The notes under the pieces: generated by a model
What the model was told of the DNA's origin: nothing
Seen by the model: the letters and a program-made list of their open reading frames with translations, nothing else
Databases searched by the model: none
Shown: positions 58,711 through 64,000 of the stretch, in pieces
Layout of the letters: the number at the start of each line of letters is the position of its first letter
Numbering within the stretch: the stretch's first letter is position 1
Translations under genes and position numbers: made by a program
Assembly: GCA_008508345.1 (NCBI GenBank)
Contig: QNGE01003620.1
Span: 1 to 64,000 of the forward strand
Direction of reading: 5' to 3'
DNA from: Paragonimus westermani
Lineage: Eukaryota; Platyhelminthes; Trematoda; Plagiorchiida; Troglotrematidae
DNA: 64,000 nt

Positions 58711-61700
58711 AGCTGAGGATGTCATTGTCATCGTTGAACACACCACCGACAGTCCTATACCTCATACTGCTAGTCCGCTAATTTATTCATCCTGTCAACT
58801 TGGACTAAGTCACGAATGACCGAGCTTGCATGAGCCATGCGTGTACTCATTTCTAGCCATTCGTACCTTGACGTGTTTGCATTGTTGTGTTTAGACTGTT
58901 ACCACTTCGTGTAGTATTTACCGGTCTCCCGTTCGAGGTTTAAGGCGTGCCACATGCTTATCGTGACCTTCGCAAGGGTGGCGTTTTGGCCTCGAACGCA
59001 ACTTTTCTATTAGCATGATCCATTCTATACATTTGAAACCACGATTGCTTACCCGATTCCGCATTTATCAGCCACTTGGATGCGGTTGTGGTCCATTCAC
59101 TTCATTCCTTCCCTTACGAAACCTTTCTATTTTTCTACCGGTCTATTGAAAACAATCTTTCCGGCGGCGTTCGCGCTTTTTTGAGACACTGCAGCGCCAC
59201 TTGCTCATGTTCCCTTTCCCTCAAAGTCGAGGTTTTCCGTGGTTGACATTTTCTTCCCACCTTCCACCTCCTCCCGTCTGTCTCATTTTGCTCCGAGGTC
59301 CCCGTGCGTGTTGTCAGCTTTTTCACATCTTTCATCAAGATTTTTTGTAGGTCTGTATAAAGTTATGGTTGCCTTGGCTGTTTGCCTTTCTTTTTATTTG
59401 CCACATTTGTTTACCTGTCCTCATTTTTATCTCAACTTTGGTTTGGCTGTTGCCTAGACGATTGGGTTGTCTTCCTAACCTCCTGTCACTCGTAGTTCTT
59501 GCCTTTATCTGCTCACTATCCTTTTTCGCATGTGTGGTTTCCAGGTTTCCTCCTATTCTGAATCAACACTCTACGTACTTCCTCTCTCCCTCTCTCTTGA
59601 TCTTCACTCACAGATAGGCTATTTCTCATTTCCAGCCTGATGTATTATTCTTCACCTTTGTCTTTCGGTGCTTGTCTGTGTGCTGTCAACTTGCCTTTTT
59701 GTGATTGAAATTTTTTGCCACACATCACTCTTCATTCTATTTTTGGTCTTCCGTGCAACACTCCCTTCACATCTTGTTGGTTCGAAACCACATTTCTGCT
59801 TGTCTGTGATTTTATCCCTTCGAATTCTCGTGTATTCTATCTGAACTACAGTCCTGATCGGGACTGAGCATTCTGTAGAACAACGTGCTCGGACCTATTT
59901 TGTCTTTCCTCCGGTTTCTCTACGATCTATTCGCCTTCCGGTTTGTTGACTGTGACTTCTCTCATCCTAGTCGATTTTTGGGTGTATATACGAACATATC
60001 TTTTCCTCCTGTCTTCGATTTTGAGATTTTGCTCCAAAATCATCCTACGAACTCTTGACCACCAAAAATAACATTTTTACCCTCACATTCTATTTTGTCA
60101 TGCGAATCAACTCGCATGACAATTTTCTTCCGCATCGACGGCCTTTTTCTCTTATTGTTACTTTTTTGGAACTTTTACTTCGCATCTGTTTGTTGCCTCA
60201 CTTATTTTGCGCGGATTTTGATTTGTCCTCTTCCGGTAGCCACGATTCATCGTATGCCAAATTTCACTCCTTTGAAGCTCAACGCTGACTGACTTGCGTG
60301 GTACGCCTGATCCACGGATCGTTTTTTCATCATTTGTTTTTGTTCTGTGGTTGAGTGCACCCATGAACCGCCCGCGTTTCTACTTGCTTCACTCATCTCG
60401 GAATAACTGACTCCAATTTGTGGTGTTGTCCAATTGCCTGATTGGATAATTTGCTTGTCCATCATTACATGTTGATGCGTTGCGAGATTATAATGCTGCA
60501 TTGTTTGTCTCGTTTTTTGCCCTGCTTTGACCTAAGGTAGCCAGCTCGGTAGCAGTTAACACGTCAGTTGTTTGGCATCTGCATTTTCGAATTCGTTTGA
60601 AATACCGAACATCAGGTTTTTGGTTTATGCTTAGCTGGCCTGTTAAGTGGGAACGTTTGTAGTGGTTTTGGTCCGCTCTCGTGTAATCTGATTTTCCACT
60701 GCAAGCGAAAGTTAATGGGACTTCTGTCTCACTGAGTGAGCTTGATACATCCGGCCACTAACCTGACTTGTCTACTGTCGGTGTTTTTAGTCCGTTCAGA
60801 TATAGAAGCCATATTTCTAATCGAGCATTCACCATAACCTTGTTTGTAAGCTTCCGCCTATATTTCGCGCTTGTCCGATTTGATTGGTCGACTTGACAGA
60901 CTCGGGTAATCAACGACGTGATGCGACTTGCTACTGACAATCTGTTGTGGAAAACCGTTGTCAGTGATCTCTTCTGATAAGTTCTATATTAACTGGTGTG
61001 CCCATGATATCCGAATAACCCAATGATTCGTTCGGTGATAGGTATCTATCCCTGTTGCTTCGTGTTCAGTTGATCCATATGGTGGGCGTTCGTAGCACCG
61101 TGCTGTTTATCTGCTGAACACAGAAGCCACCTAGTTGTTTTGAGTCGGTTCACCTTACCAAAGACAGTCAGCGTCCGTTTAACTTTTAGCCCATTACCCG
61201 ATACGATAAGTGGTAAGGGCGAATGTCAGCTTTCTCATTCTCTTAGACCACTGTTCAACGCGAGCGCGTTGTTCCTTAATTGCACTTCGGCTTTGCGAGT
61301 TGTCTGGTGGTTAGTGTCAGTTCGATGCTGAATAACCACTTATAGAGGTGACGTCTGTTATTTGATATATCGAACCGTTCTGCTGTTGTCCCCATAACTG
61401 ATGGAAAAGTTGTTGGCTGTGGGTTCCGTCTTTCTGGGCGTAACTAACCAGCGATTTAAGCGATCACGAAGTCCTCGGACAAGCAGGTGACATCTGCCCA
61501 CCTCATAAACTGGAATAGTCAGGGCCTTTGTATTCCGTGACTGTCGTTTGACTACGTCGCGACCTCACGCAATTGGTGTTCTCATTGAATAGTGCTGGGC
61601 GCCGTCGCAAACTGGGCGGTTTTTTAAATTGATCCCGTTTCTCGAACGTCCCGATAGATGCGTAACGTATCACTGGCGAAGCCATTCAATTGGCATGATG

Positions 61701-64000
61701 GGTCTACCTTCCTGCCGTTGTCTGAAATGGTGCAGTGAAAGCTGTTTTGTATGTCACCTTGGTCTCGTGGCTTGGCCGTTCGCTCACAGGGTTGGAACAC
61801 CTTGATATTAAATGCTTGGGTACAGACAGTACTGCCGGAATCTAGTTCTTATCGTACTACTGTCAGTGTTAGTCAAAAGTAGACGGCAAAAGCCGCGGTT
61901 GAACGAGACGACAGGAAAAGGACTGCCCGTCTTGGTGTGAAGGCGGTAGTATTCTTCGAAATGTTTTACAATTCAGTTCGGCTGGATATATAAGACTCGA
62001 AGAGCCCTCGTTTATTCAAGAAATTTCAAACGCCAAGCGAAATTGTCCCTCACCTGTAATGCGGATCGTTGTACTCATAGCAGCAAAATTGCTCACGATA
62101 GTGATGGCGGGCTATTAGCTTTGTTTGATGGTTGGGTTGTTCGCTGGGCTTGGCATTTTGTTCACGGACATTTCCTCCTCAAGCGAGGTGACATCAGCGT
62201 GGAGGTTGTTTATCTAACCTCACAGAGGCCCTACGCATGGATATACATTGGCCATATCGCTGGTAGTACCAATCCGTTGAAGGTTGTTTATTTTTAGGTG
62301 GTCGTCGTGCTGTTTTTGATCACTTCATTTCGTTCACCTAGAGGTTATCTCTTCGCAACCGTAGAACGATCAGCTAGAAATTGAACGACGATGCTGTGCG
62401 CAGCGTGGGCACTCACTTTATCCAAGTCAAAGCAGTGACATGCTCTAAACGAATGCAGCGGAAATCCGGGTAACCATGTGGACCCTTTGTGAAGAATTCT
62501 TTGACATGTCCGTTGCAGATGTAGCGGAAGCGAATTTTTGCTAGCTCGATGGAACAATTTGAAACTGATTCTCCGATAAATTTCAAAAGGGCGAATAATA
62601 GAATCGAAGATGGCTTGTGCAGAGGTATTTCGCTCACTTCTCCTCAGTTACTGCAGCTATTTGTATTGGATGGGCATTTGAGCGAGAGACAAAGGCAGCG
62701 TCTGATTATGTGAGATTTGTGACGTCCTGGATAGGATGGTTTCATTTTTGTCGAAGTAGCAATCTCACGGAATACGATTTACCACAAGTTCCCGATCAGA
62801 TCGGAATGGATCTTACTATGCAGTCATCTACCGGGTTTTCGATTTCTTGGAAGACCACATTTACGCATAAGGTGGAGATGATGTCGCTTTTCAGTTCTAC
62901 GCTCAAGTTCTCCAAGAAAAATATGTTGACAGCTATGCGAAGGCCGAAGACAAATGATATACTGAATGTGAAAACCAAAGCTACCATGAAGGAAGCTCTC
63001 TTGGTTCTGGATAAACATTGAGGAGTATGAGTTAATAAATACACACTGCGGCTTAAAATTCCTCGGATGTGACCGGATAATTTCATGTTACGTCCGATTT
63101 GTGCTGTGTCAACGCGATTACAGCACGGTTACTTAGATGAAAATCGAAGGCGGTTTTTGTATTCAGCCGCTAATTTCCGGAGCGTTAGGCTGAAGTACAC
63201 GAGGATAATTGATATTAGTGGACTCCAGTGTGTTTTGTTGAGCAAACTAAATGGTTTAATTCTATTACGCCATGTGCGCGAATCGCTCAAGGAACTGCTT
63301 CACCAGTTGCTGATTCCTGCTAACATTCTTTCACGGAATATATTACCAACATCAAGCCAACTGTGAATAGTGTTTTGCTGTCGCTTGTGTATTAAGTCTA
63401 GCCACATTATTAAAGTTTGCCAAGGGCGGACCGTTGCAAACACGCAATGCACGACCTGGTGCAATTCTTCGAATAAATCAGATGCGGAAACTGTATATTC
63501 AGTTTCCAGGCATCAGTTTTCTGAGGTGTTTACTTTTCCGTTAAACCAAACCTATCTCTTTCCGACATTCGTGCAGTATTCTTCGAACTACCCGGCCAAA
63601 TATTGTCGTTTCAGACGGAACAAGACCTACAATTTCGAACCACGGTTAGCCTATGCGATTGTATGAATGTCTTTCCAATTTCATAATCCGTCACACCATG
63701 TTTACAAGTTATTCCAATAATACTCTGTCTATCCTAACAAATACGAATATCACAACGTCCCTAAATGGTAGTTCCGAGTTCAACGTGGCAGTCTATGCCT
63801 CGATCTGTGACAGCAAATCGCTGCTGTGACAAAACATAATTGTTTATTTGAAGGTTACAATGTTCCCAGTTAAAGTAACAACAGATGGTGGCCAAACATT
63901 CTTTATCAGATTGCTTTATCAAAATTTACTTCGTGACAATGTGGGGAGAATTCCCAAGGGATTTGAATGGAGCATAAAATAGGCTGATATTGCACAATTT
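58711..64000. other. Downstream flank of importin alpha
   Basis: No supported gene. The stretch from about 59100 to 60500 is strongly T-rich on the + strand, which creates hydrophobic pseudo-frames. Later frames (62617-63021, 134 codons +; 62796-63086, 96 codons -) overlap each other and resemble nothing I know. The 3' UTR of importin alpha should occupy the left end. Confidence 0.45.

Noticed and set aside
62617..63021. 134-codon + strand frame as a downstream gene
   Set aside because: It overlaps a 96-codon - strand frame, shows no recognisable domain, and no splice partners could be found on either side.

Overview
The window is eukaryotic. It holds one interrupted protein-coding gene, an importin alpha of the KPNA3/KPNA4 type, spread over 24 kb in six exons on the + strand. 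Everything else I can identify is transposable-element debris. The repeat content points to a parasitic flatworm, most likely a trematode, though cestode is not excluded. The pointers are LTR retrotransposons of the CsRn1 clade (CHCC Gag zinc finger, tRNA-Trp primer site), LINEs of the endonuclease-reverse transcriptase type common in flatworms, and a 36-nt intron near the 5' end of a gene whose later introns are kilobases long. Species assignment is inference. I see no operons, CRISPR arrays, phage genes or bacterial features.

Layout, 0-34.6 kb (upstream of the gene). A LINE reverse transcriptase C-terminus runs off the left edge (1-654). A complete but inactivated CsRn1-clade LTR retrotransposon on the - strand follows (1475-6863), with 383-bp LTRs and a 4-bp target duplication. 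Then come weaker remnants: a Ty3/Gypsy RT/RNase H relic (8.4-8.9 kb), a LINE endonuclease joined to an RT C-terminus (15.3-15.7 kb), LINE RT pieces (16.6, 20.2-20.6 and 30.7-31.8 kb), a second CsRn1-like relic (22.5-24.2 kb), and an AT-rich microsatellite island with a 108-bp palindrome (28.4-29.1 kb). Long stretches between them hold only short random-looking reading frames.

Layout, 34.7-58.7 kb (importin alpha). Exons are at 34687-34746, 34783-35111, 42222-42609, 46626-47063, 55872-56126 and 58546-58710. All splice sites are GT-AG, the phases agree, and the joined product is 544 residues. Intron 2 (7.1 kb) carries an RTE-like LINE 3' end, a weak LINE trace and a CsRn1-like gag-protease fragment. 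Intron 4 (8.8 kb) carries a tRNA-His-primed Ty3/Gypsy element with a nested LINE, followed by a Gypsy/LINE pol chimera. Intron 5 carries a probable tRNA-derived SINE.

Layout, 58.7-64 kb. Downstream sequence is strongly T-rich on the + strand, with no gene I can support.

The best candidates for something unusual are the CsRn1 element whose LTR cores are near-identical while their outer tips are strongly diverged, the LINE nested in the tRNA-His-primed element with a 34-unit (GAT)n 3' tail that mimics a poly-histidine protein, and the long AT-rich palindrome. I did not find a convincing new protein-based system.
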